Assembly: GCA_964225175.1 (NCBI GenBank)
Contig: CAXQNK010000078.1
Coordinates: forward strand, 1-41,017
From: WTJD01 sp964225175
Lineage (GTDB): Bacteria; Pseudomonadota; Gammaproteobacteria; Xanthomonadales; SZUA-36
Reading direction: 5' to 3'
DNA: 41,017 bases
The translations under genes and the position numbers were made by a program. Numbering within the stretch: the stretch's first letter is position 1; each line of letters starts with the position of its first letter. The notes beneath the pieces are model-generated. The model was given only the letters and a program-made list of their open reading frames with translations. It had not been told where the DNA came from and ran no database searches. Below are positions 16,297-24,353 of the stretch, piece by piece.

Positions 16297-16572
16297 CGGG
16301 CGGTTTTCATGGGTTTCGGCTGCGCGCGATGTTGTATCTTTGCAACAGTTGTGGCAATCAACTTTCGGTAGCGCTTCAAAAAAGACTCGAAAGCGGTCCT
16401 AAAAGAACGCCTAAATAACTTAATTGATTAATAAATAATTTCTCACACGTGGTGAGCCTATACCGGCTTTTTGGGGTGCTGCATGGGGCCTTGGTGAATT
16501 GACTTCATGTTGTTTTCCTGCCATATTTGAAGCTATATGCATGCTATTTGAAAAACGAGCTTATATATTCGA
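16297..16572. other. AT-rich intergenic region with a candidate promoter
   Basis: This 276-bp gap holds no convincing ORF. It is clearly richer in A+T than its surroundings (for example 16411-16445). A short inverted repeat CTCAC/GTGAG lies at 16442-16456. A sigma70-like element TTGACT (16499-16504), 17 nt, CATATT (16522-16527) points toward the downstream outer-membrane gene. No intrinsic terminator for icd is visible. Confidence 0.45.
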
Positions 16573-17766
16573 ATGAAAGCGTGTTCCATCAGTCTGGCTG
16601 TTCTCCTGCTGGCCTCAAGCCCGGCAGTGAATGCTGCGCCCGCGATACAGGGTTCTTTTGCGCCCTACACGCTCATGGGTTCAGGGTTGACGCCTTTTTA
16701 TGTGCTGGGCTTCGAGCTGGGCCCCTGGCAAGACTACCTCGCACATGAACTCACGCCCGATTTCATGTTGCCGTCCGATGCGCAGCCCATTGCAGTTTCC
16801 TGGATAGACACCCAGGCGGTGACGATCCTGCCCGGTTTTGCCGAACAATTGCTGGGTCAGCCAGCGACCCGGCTGCAGTTCCGCCTCGACTGGCAGTCGC
16901 ACAAGGACCCTGTTGCGATGGACGGTCATCTCAACGGTTATCCATCCGGTCCCGGGCTGGGCTTTGAGAGACAACTCCTCGCGCCGGGGGTGTTGCATGC
17001 ATTTGATTCGGGGCCTCAGTTGGGTGTCTCGGCGGTGTTTGCCCACCAGAGCTTTGGTGTGCGGGACCTCGGGATGCGCAGCTACTCCACTCCTGTGCCA
17101 GCGCTGTGGAATTCTCGGCAATATTCACCCCGTCAGGAATCCGCCTATGGGACGGGCGTGCGCTTGGCGCTACACCACGAGTTGACTCCCGGTTTGGCGC
17201 TGGATGCGGGATACCAGTCACGCATCGACATGGAGGAGTTTGCGCACTACAACGGTGTGTACGCCCAACCTGCCGACCTCGACATCCCCGCACGGGCGAG
17301 CGTGGGGCTCGCACTGCAAACGGGTCAGCGGTCGTGGTTGAATGTCTCCATTGCGCACGTGATGTACAGCGGGGTGGATGCATTCCCAAGCCGCGCATTG
17401 CCTGATCGGTTTCTCTCCAAACTCGGCGACTCCACGAGCCCAGTGTTTAACTGGGAAGACCTGACCGTTTACTCCGTTGGATGGTCATGGAGTGACAGCG
17501 AGGACACGCAGTGGCGCATCGACCTGACATCACGCTCTCAACCGCTGCCCTCCTCGGCAATTCTGGCAAGGGCATTAGAGGGCAGCCTGGCTGACAACGC
17601 GATGTTGCTCGGCTACAGCAAGAAGACTGGTGATCGCAGTCGCATCAATCTGAGTGCAGCTTATGCGCCTGCGGAATACGCTTTCGGCGGCAACGTTCTT
17701 GGCGTGGTCAGCGAGTCGCTGGACCAAAGCCTGGAATTTGAAGCCTACTGGACCCTCGACTTTTGA
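16573..17766 (+). CDS. Outer-membrane beta-barrel protein, probably FadL/OmpP1-like
   Basis: 397 residues with a clear Sec signal peptide (MKACSISLAVLLLASSPAVNA). The mature part has alternating hydrophobic strands, many aromatic residues at strand ends, and a C-terminal aromatic (YWTLDF), as in outer-membrane barrels. The stretch YQSRIDMEEF, ADLDIPARASVGLALQ, then W-x-D-L-T-x-Y-S-V-G-W resembles the middle of FadL/OmpP1-type long-chain fatty acid channels (YxSxI...D.PA...GxAY). Overall similarity looks weak, so function is uncertain. No Shine-Dalgarno is seen before ATG 16573. It is 58 nt upstream of perM on the same strand but probably a separate unit. Confidence 0.6.
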   Translation: MKACSISLAVLLLASSPAVNAAPAIQGSFAPYTLMGSGLTPFYVLGFELGPWQDYLAHELTPDFMLPSDAQPIAVSWIDTQAVTILPGFAEQLLGQPATRLQFRLDWQSHKDPVAMDGHLNGYPSGPGLGFERQLLAPGVLHAFDSGPQLGVSAVFAHQSFGVRDLGMRSYSTPVPALWNSRQYSPRQESAYGTGVRLALHHELTPGLALDAGYQSRIDMEEFAHYNGVYAQPADLDIPARASVGLALQTGQRSWLNVSIAHVMYSGVDAFPSRALPDRFLSKLGDSTSPVFNWEDLTVYSVGWSWSDSEDTQWRIDLTSRSQPLPSSAILARALEGSLADNAMLLGYSKKTGDRSRINLSAAYAPAEYAFGGNVLGVVSESLDQSLEFEAYWTLDF

Positions 17767-17824
17767 TTGACCGCCGGGATTCCCAGCCCAGCACCGCAGC
17801 GATTCACTCCCGGATGTTCTGAAC

Positions 17825-18913
17825 ATGGACTTCCTCACTCGCTGGTTCAAGCGAACTTTTTCCGACCCGCAGGTGGTGCTGCTTGCCCTGATTCTGGTCA
17901 TCGGGTTTGTAGTGCTCTATGGACTGGGGCAGATGCTCGCGCCAGTCATCGCCAGTGTTGTTGTTGCCTATTTGCTCGAAGCAGCTGTCGGGCGCTGTCA
18001 ACGTTGGGGATTGCCCAGGCTGAGCTCAGTGCTTATCGTCTTTGCGTTATTCATGGCGACCCTGGTTTTTCTGCTGTTTGGTCTCGTGCCGCGAGTTTCG
18101 GGCCAGTTGTCGCAATTGGTGCAGCAATTACCGAACTACATCACGCAGGGTCAAACAGTCCTGGAGCAGTTGCCGGATAGATACCCGGAGTTGGTTTCCG
18201 AAGATCAGGTCAGTCGTGTAATCAGCAGCCTGGGCGCTGATATCGGTCGGTTTGGGCAAGGCGTGCTGCGCGGTTCGCTCGCGTCCGTGGCGAGTCTGCT
18301 AGGGTTAATTGTTTTTCTGGTTTTGGTGCCCGTGCTGGTGTTCTTCCTGCTCAAGGACAAGGATCTGCTTATTGCCTGGCTGACAAATTTTCTGCCGCGA
18401 GAACGTGATCTGGTCACGGCGATCTGGGTCGAGGTGGAAGCACAGATCGCAAATTACGTCCGGGGCAAAGCCGGGGAAATTATTATCGTGGGCGCGGTGA
18501 GTTACATCACGTTTCTGTGGATGGGACTGCAGTATTCGGCATTGCTGGCCACGCTGGTGGGCTTCTCCGTTCTGATTCCCTATATCGGAGCCGCGGTGGT
18601 GACCCTTCCCATCGCGGTTGTGGCGTATTTTCAATGGGGCTGGGGTTGGGATTTTGGCAAGGTCATGATCGCCTACGGAATCATTCAGGCGCTGGATGGC
18701 AATGTACTGGTCCCGCTCATGTTTTCGGAGGTGGTCGACCTGCACCCCGTCGCAATCATCGTCGCGATTCTGGTCTTTGGCGGTTTGTGGGGTTTTTGGG
18801 GGGTGTTCTTTGCAATCCCGCTGGCGACCCTGGTGCAGGCCGTTCTGCGAGCCTGGCCGCGTGCCCATGAGCAAGTGGATGCAGACCATGAGGCGCAAGG
18901 CAGCCAGACCTGA
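17825..18913 (+). CDS. perM: PerM/YdiK-type AI-2E family permease
   Basis: A 362-residue inner-membrane protein with seven or eight predicted helices: about 18-36, 39-55, 66-88, a central soluble stretch about 90-150, 155-178, 212-235, 238-262, 272-300 and 305-340. Family hallmarks seen: LVPVLVFFLLKDKD in the middle, GFSVLIPYIGAAVVTLPIAVVA, and a C-terminal GGLWGFWGVFFAIPLATLV. Members have been linked to autoinducer-2 export or Na+/H+ exchange, but most, including PerM, have no proven substrate. It converges with the phoH-like gene over a 30-bp gap without a clear terminator. Confidence 0.88.
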   Translation: MDFLTRWFKRTFSDPQVVLLALILVIGFVVLYGLGQMLAPVIASVVVAYLLEAAVGRCQRWGLPRLSSVLIVFALFMATLVFLLFGLVPRVSGQLSQLVQQLPNYITQGQTVLEQLPDRYPELVSEDQVSRVISSLGADIGRFGQGVLRGSLASVASLLGLIVFLVLVPVLVFFLLKDKDLLIAWLTNFLPRERDLVTAIWVEVEAQIANYVRGKAGEIIIVGAVSYITFLWMGLQYSALLATLVGFSVLIPYIGAAVVTLPIAVVAYFQWGWGWDFGKVMIAYGIIQALDGNVLVPLMFSEVVDLHPVAIIVAILVFGGLWGFWGVFFAIPLATLVQAVLRAWPRAHEQVDADHEAQGSQT

Positions 18914-18943
18914 CCGAGGCCTGTCGGGTGCTTGTTTCCGGGC

Positions 18944-20332
18944 TTAAAGCGCTGTTGAGGCAAAATCTGCTAAACGGGAACGTTCTCCGCGGCGCAATGT
19001 GATGTGTCCACTGTGTTCCCAGTCGCGAAATCTGTCCACGGCGTACGTAAGGCCGGAAGTGGTCTCCGTCAGGTAAGGCGTGTCGATCTGCTCGACGTTG
19101 CCGAGGCATACCATTTTTGTCCCGGGACCTGCCCGGGTCAGTAGCGCTTTCATCTGTTTTGGCGTGATGTTCTGTGCTTCGTCGATGATCACAAATCGAT
19201 TGAAGAAAGTTCGTCCGCGCATGAAATTCAGGGAGCGCACTTTTACGCGGTGCGCAAGCAGGTCATTGGTGGCAGCGCGGCCCCATTCTCCGCCTTCTGA
19301 GGGCTGTGTCAGCACTTCCAGGTTGTCCGTTAAAGCCCCCATCCATGGCGTCATTTTCTCTTCTTCTGTTCCAGGCAGATAGCCGATGTCTTCACCCATG
19401 GAGACTGTTGCGCGGGTAACGACAATTTCCGAATAGCACGCGTCATCGAGTGTTTGAGCAAGCCCCGCCGCCAATGTGAGCAGGGTTTTGCCCGTGCCCG
19501 CAGTGCCCAACAGGGTCACGAAATCGACATTGGGGTCCATCAGAAGGTTGAGCGCAAAATTCTGTTCACGGTTCCTGGCTTGGATACCCCAAACGTTTTT
19601 TTTGCCATTGCTGTAGTCGTCGACCAGTCGCAGCGTCGTGTCGTTCTCGGCCACCTCGTGAACAATCGCCTCAATCCCCTCTCCAATGACGACACACTGG
19701 TTGGGAAACCAGGACTCATCTTTGAGTTTGGGCACGCGATAAAAGGTGTTGCTCTCCTCGGTCCAGGAGTCAATTTTTGGGTGGCTCTCCCAGAAATCAT
19801 CGCCTTGTACCTCGAGGCCATGGTAGAGCAGGCTGAGGTCATCCAGCGCCTGATCATTGAAATAGTCCTCCGCCGAAATGCCCAATATGGCGGCCTTGAT
19901 TCTCAGGTTAACGTCTTTCGACACCAGAACCACATCCTGCGCGGAACTGGCATTTTTGAGTTCGACCACCGAGCTCAGGATCTGGTTGTCTGCGAAAGAC
20001 TGTTGCTCGGACAAGCCGGAATGGTGCTTCGGGGCCTCGGTTTGAAAATACAATTGCCCCCGGCCGGTCGGAATGTCCAGTCCATCGGGTGTCCGTAGCG
20101 TGAGGCCCTTGCTCAGGTCCTTTGCGCCTTGCTGATTCATCATTTCACCGATGAAGCGACTGACCTGCCGAACGTTTCGGGCGACTTCGGAGAGCCCTTT
20201 TTTGGCCGCATCCAATTCTTCCAATACCATCATTGGCAGAAAAATATCGTGTTCCTCGAAGCGGAACAGCGCGGTGGGGTCATGCATCAATACATTCGTA
20301 TCGAGGACGTAAAGCCTTTTTTTGTCATCCAT
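18944..20332 (-). CDS. PIN domain-PhoH ATPase (PhoH2/YlaK type)
   Basis: A 462-residue fusion. Residues about 5-150 are a PIN nuclease domain (VLDTNVLMHDP with Asp11; EELDAAKKG). Residues about 240-460 are a PhoH P-loop ATPase with Walker A LLGTAGTGKTLLTLAAGLA, Walker B FVIIDEAQNITPKQMKALL and sensor NVEQIDTPYLTE. PhoH2 proteins studied elsewhere act as RNA-unwinding and RNA-cleaving enzymes. A chromosomal role here is unknown, and no Pho box is visible upstream. It starts 13 nt after bcp on the same strand, with AAGGAA 9 nt before the ATG. The ATG lies in the 3' arm of a 6-bp hairpin (20327-20342). Confidence 0.9.
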   Translation of the reverse strand: MDDKKRLYVLDTNVLMHDPTALFRFEEHDIFLPMMVLEELDAAKKGLSEVARNVRQVSRFIGEMMNQQGAKDLSKGLTLRTPDGLDIPTGRGQLYFQTEAPKHHSGLSEQQSFADNQILSSVVELKNASSAQDVVLVSKDVNLRIKAAILGISAEDYFNDQALDDLSLLYHGLEVQGDDFWESHPKIDSWTEESNTFYRVPKLKDESWFPNQCVVIGEGIEAIVHEVAENDTTLRLVDDYSNGKKNVWGIQARNREQNFALNLLMDPNVDFVTLLGTAGTGKTLLTLAAGLAQTLDDACYSEIVVTRATVSMGEDIGYLPGTEEEKMTPWMGALTDNLEVLTQPSEGGEWGRAATNDLLAHRVKVRSLNFMRGRTFFNRFVIIDEAQNITPKQMKALLTRAGPGTKMVCLGNVEQIDTPYLTETTSGLTYAVDRFRDWEHSGHITLRRGERSRLADFASTAL

Positions 20333-20342
20333 TCGGATGGAT
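20327..20342 (-). promoter_or_regulatory. Hairpin covering the start codon of the PIN-PhoH gene
   Basis: On the mRNA (minus strand) ATCCAT-CCGA-ATGGAT forms a perfect 6-bp stem with a 4-nt loop. The initiating ATG is the first three bases of the 3' arm, and AAGGAA lies just before the 5' arm. It could reduce initiation or depend on translation of bcp upstream. A chance palindrome is possible. Confidence 0.35.
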
Positions 20343-20345
20343 TCC

Positions 20346-20813
20346 TTATGAGTTTAGTTCCTGAGCTGCGGCCAAGACCTCGTCCACGTGGCCGGGCACG
20401 CGGACCTTTCTCCATTCGGCTCGCAATATTCCTTCGGCATCGATCAGGAAGGTGCTGCGTTCGATGCCCATGTATTTTCGGCCATACATGTTTTTTTCCT
20501 TGATTACGTCGAAAAGCTGACAGAGCGTTTCATCTTGGTCAGAGAGCAGGTCGAATGGGAAGTCCTGCTTTTTGCGGAAGTTTTCATGCGTTTTCACGCT
20601 GTCCCGAGATACGCCAAGAATCATCGTATTTGCAGCCAGGAAGGACTCATGGGCCTCGCGAAAGGCCTGGCCCTCTTTCGTGCACCCCGGCGTGTTGTCC
20701 TTGGGGTAGAAATACAGCACGAGTTGTCGACCCAGGCAGTCACTGAGTGTAATGGACTGGTCTCCCGTTGCCTGAGTTGAAAAATCGCCAACTTTTTTAC
20801 CGATGGTGACCAT
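20346..20813 (-). CDS. bcp: Thiol peroxidase Bcp (peroxiredoxin Q)
   Basis: A 155-residue thioredoxin-fold peroxidase. Seen: LVLYFYPKDNTPGCTKEG with peroxidatic Cys44, ILGVSRDSVKTHENFRKK, and IERSTFLIDAEG. The resolving cysteine at +5 in E. coli Bcp is Gln49 here, so the enzyme would work as 1-Cys or use another cysteine (Cys26, or the one in DETLCQLFDV). It reduces organic and hydrogen peroxides with thioredoxin. A strong GGAGG lies 7-8 nt before ATG 20813. It is co-oriented with the PIN-PhoH gene 13 nt downstream, suggesting one transcript, and is divergent from dapA. Confidence 0.93.
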   Translation of the reverse strand: MVTIGKKVGDFSTQATGDQSITLSDCLGRQLVLYFYPKDNTPGCTKEGQAFREAHESFLAANTMILGVSRDSVKTHENFRKKQDFPFDLLSDQDETLCQLFDVIKEKNMYGRKYMGIERSTFLIDAEGILRAEWRKVRVPGHVDEVLAAAQELNS

Positions 20814-20867
20814 GAATTTACCTCCCGGGTACGTAAAGAGACGTGCGAACGATGCCCGGCAGGATAC

Positions 20868-20896
20868 TTGTCAGATTACGGGCTCGCAAGTACCAT
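20868..20896 (+). promoter_or_regulatory. Candidate sigma70 promoter of dapA-bamC
   Basis: TTGTCA (20868-20873, 5/6), a 17-nt spacer and TACCAT (20891-20896, 4/6). The predicted start of transcription near 20903 leaves about 22 nt before ATG 20925. This also argues against a longer dapA frame that would begin at TTG 20868, inside the -35. Confidence 0.5.
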
Positions 20897-20924
20897 TGCG
20901 CCCACGCTTTCAAGGCACCTACTC

Positions 20925-21809
20925 ATGTTTCAAGGCAGTATTGTCGCTCTAGTCACCCCGATGACCCGCAGCGGGCAAATAGACTACAAAGCGCTAGACG
21001 AAATCGTTGATTTCCAATTGGAAAACGGAACCCGGGGGATAGTCGTTGCCGGCACCACCGGTGAAGCGGTGACGCTGTCGTGCGAAGAGTTGACGGGGCT
21101 GTGGCGACGAGTTGTCGAGCGGGTCTCCGGGCAGGTTCCTGTAATTGCGGGGAGCGGAACAAACAACACTGCCTCTACGCTGGAGCGTACGCAGATGGCC
21201 GCAGACGCTGGCGTGGATGCCGCCCTGATCGTCACACCCTACTACAACAAGCCCACGCAAAAGGGTCTGGCTGCGCACTACGAAGCAGTTGCTGCCCACT
21301 GTGCCCTGCCGCTGATCCTTTACAATGTACCCTCGAGAACAGCAGTGGACATGAGTGTGGCAACGGCCGCCTCCCTGGCAGCGCGGCCGGAAATCGTGGC
21401 GTTGAAAGAGGCTCTGCCTGAACCCGAGAGGATCGAGTCCCATGTCCGCGCGAGCGGCGATCAAATGGTCATTCTCAGCGGGGATGATGGAACCGCGCTT
21501 GAATCCATCAGAAGAGGAGCGCGAGGCGTGATTTCTGTTGCGGCGAATATCGTGCCGGGACTGATGGCAAAAATGGCTGACTCGGCTGCCTGTAGAAAGA
21601 CCGTTGGCGAGGCGCTTGAGATCAATACGAGACTGCAGCCCCTTTTCAGAGCGCTCATGATGGCGCCCAATCCGATTCCTGTGAAGTGGGCAATGCACGC
21701 AATGGGGTTCATTGAGGATGGAATCCGGTTACCATTATTACCTCTGGACCAGCACTTGAGATCCGATTTTGAGAAAACGCTCAAGACGCTGGGCCTGATC
21801 GAGACATAA
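20925..21809 (+). CDS. dapA: 4-hydroxy-tetrahydrodipicolinate synthase DapA
   Basis: 294 residues from ATG 20925, with AAGG about 11 nt upstream. The (beta/alpha)8 enzyme residues fall at the same numbers as in E. coli DapA: Thr44 (VAGTTGE), Tyr107 (TPYYNKP), Tyr133 (LYNVPSRT), Arg138 and Schiff-base Lys161 (ALKEA; usually GIKEA). Reaction: pyruvate plus aspartate semialdehyde, the first committed step of lysine and meso-diaminopimelate synthesis. It is followed 8 nt later by bamC, the same order as in E. coli. Confidence 0.96.
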   Translation: MFQGSIVALVTPMTRSGQIDYKALDEIVDFQLENGTRGIVVAGTTGEAVTLSCEELTGLWRRVVERVSGQVPVIAGSGTNNTASTLERTQMAADAGVDAALIVTPYYNKPTQKGLAAHYEAVAAHCALPLILYNVPSRTAVDMSVATAASLAARPEIVALKEALPEPERIESHVRASGDQMVILSGDDGTALESIRRGARGVISVAANIVPGLMAKMADSAACRKTVGEALEINTRLQPLFRALMMAPNPIPVKWAMHAMGFIEDGIRLPLLPLDQHLRSDFEKTLKTLGLIET

Positions 21810-21817
21810 CTGAGTAC

Positions 21818-22441
21818 ATGATGACTTTCAGGAAATCGAAATTCGCACTGACTTGTATCCTCGCCTCGTTGCTGATGCAGGGTTGCTCCTGGTTCAAGGA
21901 AAAACCCCCGGAGTATTTTGGCAGTGACGAGGGCTCGCCGCTGGACATACCACAGGACATGGATGCGCTGGTTTACGTTCGACCCATCGAGGTCAAAGTG
22001 CCGCCGATGCGAATTCCCAGCGGCGATGAACTTGATCCCAGGCCACCCATGGCGGTCGTGACCGGTGGGCGTGGCGATGCTAATGCCGTCTTGGCCTGGT
22101 CAGCCGCGGGCGTACACCTGCAAGTAAAGGATTCGCCTGAAAGCGTTGCCAGGCGACTCGGTTATGCCATAGAGCGAAGCGGTATGAGGATGATTGAGCG
22201 TCATTCGGATGGCAGCCACGAATTCGAATACGTTCAGCTCCGGGTGGATAACCGCGGCTTTTTCGAGAAAATGATGTTCTGGCGAAATGACGGAAATGGA
22301 AATCACTCGGGGGTTTACCGGACACGTGTTGACGCCGACGGCGAAAACAGCAGGGTATTTCTGACTTATCCGGCAGGACAGCCTGCCAGCACGGCGTCAG
22401 CCGAGCACGTCCTGGCTGTTTTCATGGAACGCCTGGGCTGA
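21818..22441 (+). CDS. bamC: BamC-like outer-membrane assembly lipoprotein (short)
   Basis: 207 residues with a lipoprotein signal (LASLLMQGC, Cys23). The mature N-terminus has the BamC-type extended segment (EYFGSDEGSPLDIPQDMDAL, then VRPIEV), followed by one folded domain (about 90-205: SPESVARRLGYAIERSGMR). E. coli BamC is 344 residues with two helix-grip domains, so one domain seems to be missing. The dapA-bamC order supports the name. Role: accessory subunit that binds BamD. Two adjacent ATGs (21818, 21821) are possible starts. It converges with fdxA over 19 bp. Confidence 0.78.
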   Translation: MMTFRKSKFALTCILASLLMQGCSWFKEKPPEYFGSDEGSPLDIPQDMDALVYVRPIEVKVPPMRIPSGDELDPRPPMAVVTGGRGDANAVLAWSAAGVHLQVKDSPESVARRLGYAIERSGMRMIERHSDGSHEFEYVQLRVDNRGFFEKMMFWRNDGNGNHSGVYRTRVDADGENSRVFLTYPAGQPASTASAEHVLAVFMERLG

Positions 22442-22460
22442 AATATCCGCAGGTCGGGGC

Positions 22461-22784
22461 CTAGCGTTCGAGCAATTCGAGCTTGCCGGCTTTCCCATCC
22501 CATTCCGCTGCGTCTTCAGGGGGTTGCTTGAGCTCGATGATGACCGGCCAGATCCTTGACAGTTCCTCGTTTAACTCAATGAAGTGCTCCTGGCCGGACG
22601 GCAGATCGTCTTCCGGGTAGATGTCTTCGGCAGGGCATTCCGGCTCACACAACGTGCAGTCGATGCATTCATCGGGGTCAATTACAAGGAAGTTCGGCCC
22701 CTCGTGAAAGCAATCCACGGGGCACACTTCCACGCAATCGGTGTATTTGCACTTGATACAGTTTTCTGTAACGACAAATGTCAT
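22461..22784 (-). CDS. fdxA: 7Fe ferredoxin FdxA ([3Fe-4S][4Fe-4S])
   Basis: 107 residues from ATG 22784 (the frame is open to 22850 but the extra residues do not fit). Nine cysteines at 9, 12, 17, 21, 25, 40, 43, 46 and 50 give CxxCxxxxCxxxC and CxxCxxCxxxCP. This is the spacing of Azotobacter ferredoxin I shifted by one (106 residues). The C-terminal tail about 60-107 is the usual FdxA extension. Role: low-potential electron carrier; its partner is unknown. It converges with bamC. Its upstream region is shared with pcnB in the opposite direction. Confidence 0.93.
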   Translation of the reverse strand: MTFVVTENCIKCKYTDCVEVCPVDCFHEGPNFLVIDPDECIDCTLCEPECPAEDIYPEDDLPSGQEHFIELNEELSRIWPVIIELKQPPEDAAEWDGKAGKLELLER

Positions 22785-22850
22785 GGTTTGGGTATGCTCT
22801 TTTTTAGGTCCTGAACAGACATTGTGTGCGATGCTATACCGCGCGCACAC

Positions 22851-23070
22851 TCCGCTGGTGCGATGTCCGGCCCGATCTGCGGGCTGAATGCCCGGCAGGC
22901 CATTGTCCCCGAGGTTTGGCTGTTATGGCCTGGCCCGCGGGACTCTAATTTCCAGCAAACGCTGCTCTTGAAGACAAACGGCATGGTAAACTACCTCCAG
23001 TCAGGTGTTCAACCGCAGTCGGGGCTGAATACGATCCCTGTAATCGCAATCTTTTCCGAGGTCTTTTAAC
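22851..23070. other. Shared upstream region of fdxA and pcnB
   Basis: This 220-bp stretch separates the divergent genes. No ORF with family features is seen. Hexamers TTGAAG and TAAACT around 22970-22992 resemble promoter parts but are spaced only 13 nt apart. GAGG at 23058-23061 is the best Shine-Dalgarno for pcnB. Confidence 0.4.
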
Positions 23071-24342
23071 ATCGACCAGTGCACAATCATTCCAGCCGCG
23101 CACCACCGCCTGGACGTACGAGACTTGTGTCCGAATGCCACCGAGGTGGTCCGCCGTCTCCAGGCAGCCGGATTCCAGGCATTCATCGTCGGCGGCAGCG
23201 TCAGAGACCTTATCCTGGGAAAAGTACCGAAGGATTTCGACGTCGCCACCGATGCAACTCCCGAGCAGGTGAAGGCAGTTTTTCCACGATGCCTTCTCAT
23301 TGGTCGTCGTTTTCGGTTGGCCCATGTCCGGTACAGGGGAACCCTTGTAGAGGTGGCCACGTTCAGAGGTGAATCGCTCAAAGACGGGGAGCACCAGCAA
23401 CACGCCGACGGCAGAATTCTCAGGGATAATAGCTTTGGACCTATCGAGGAGGATGCTCGGCGACGGGATTTCTCAATCAATGCGCTCTTCATGGACCCGG
23501 TCACTGGAGAGATCAGGGATTATGTAGGAGGTTATGAAGACCTTGCCTCGCGAGTGCTTCGACTGATCGGAGACCCGGAGACACGCTACCGTGAAGACCC
23601 CGTGCGCCTGTTGCGCGCAGCGCGCTTCATTGCCAAGTTGGGCGTCGAGCCCAACTCGGAGACTTCCAGCCTCATTCCTGAGCTGGCACCCCTGCTGCAA
23701 GATATCCCGCCTGCACGCCTGTTTGAGGAGGTGTGTAAATTATTTCTGACCGGACACGCCACGCGGACCCTTGAAACTTTGCAAAGGTTTGAATTGACCA
23801 GAGCCCTGTTTCCACTCTTCGAGCGACAGGGTAACCCCGGCAAGGCAAAATTGCCGGCCATTCTTTGGGCGGCATTGGCGAATACCGATCAGCGTGTGGC
23901 CGAGGGGTTGGCGGTGACGCCATCCTTTCTGTTTGCCGCTCTGCTGTGGGCGCCTTTCAAGCAAAGAGCAGATGAGTTGCAAAACACGAAGCTGCCAGTC
24001 TTTGTGGCCATGCAACGGGCAGGTGATGAGGTGGTCGAGGTGCAGAACGAGAGGGTTGCGTTACCCCGGCGCTTTGCCAGCGTGACGCGAGAAATCTGGC
24101 TGATGCAGCACCGCCTCAAAAAGACGCGGGGGCGCCGTGCGCTGAATGTTTTGCGCCACCCCAAATTCAGGGCCGGGTATGACTTTCTGCTACTCCAAGC
24201 CCATGTTGATGGGGAGTGGGCCGAGTTGGCCGAGTTCTGGACCAGGGCCCAACAAGATGCTCCGCCGCCGAAAGTACCCGAAAAGGTCGGGCGTGTGCGC
24301 AGACGGCCAAGGCGCCGCAAAAACCACTCGAATAGGCATTAG
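23071..24342 (+). CDS. pcnB: Poly(A) polymerase I, probable non-canonical start
   Basis: A class II nucleotidyltransferase of the PcnB type. Seen: FIVGGSVRDLILGKVPKDFDVAT (cut here as GGSVRD and KDFDV, the catalytic Asp pair), GRRFRLAHVRY, EDARRRDFSINALF, GDPETRYREDPVRLLRAARF, DIPPARLFEE, and a basic C-terminal tail (RRRPRRRKNH). The first ordinary start in frame, TTG 23125, has no Shine-Dalgarno and would remove conserved sequence. Upstream codons read TIIPAAHHRLDVRD and align without gaps with E. coli PcnB as I recall it (TVIPREQHAISRKD). The frame is open back to 23044 without ATG, GTG or TTG. AUC at 23071 has GAGG 9 nt upstream; AUU at 23089 is the other candidate. E. coli pcnB is known to start on AUU. 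Role: 3' polyadenylation that marks RNAs for decay. folK follows 11 nt later. Confidence 0.88.
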   Translation: MDQCTIIPAAHHRLDVRDLCPNATEVVRRLQAAGFQAFIVGGSVRDLILGKVPKDFDVATDATPEQVKAVFPRCLLIGRRFRLAHVRYRGTLVEVATFRGESLKDGEHQQHADGRILRDNSFGPIEEDARRRDFSINALFMDPVTGEIRDYVGGYEDLASRVLRLIGDPETRYREDPVRLLRAARFIAKLGVEPNSETSSLIPELAPLLQDIPPARLFEEVCKLFLTGHATRTLETLQRFELTRALFPLFERQGNPGKAKLPAILWAALANTDQRVAEGLAVTPSFLFAALLWAPFKQRADELQNTKLPVFVAMQRAGDEVVEVQNERVALPRRFASVTREIWLMQHRLKKTRGRRALNVLRHPKFRAGYDFLLLQAHVDGEWAELAEFWTRAQQDAPPPKVPEKVGRVRRRPRRRKNHSNRH

Positions 24343-24353
24343 GGCTGACCTTG

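Noticed and set aside
18944..20332. PIN-PhoH gene as a member of the Pho regulon
   Set aside because: The name is historical; no Pho box is visible upstream of bcp or the PhoH-like gene.
22824..23069. 81-codon plus-strand ORF before pcnB
   Set aside because: No recognisable motif, no Shine-Dalgarno, and it overlaps the fdxA leader; it ends just before the pcnB start candidates and could at most be a leader peptide.
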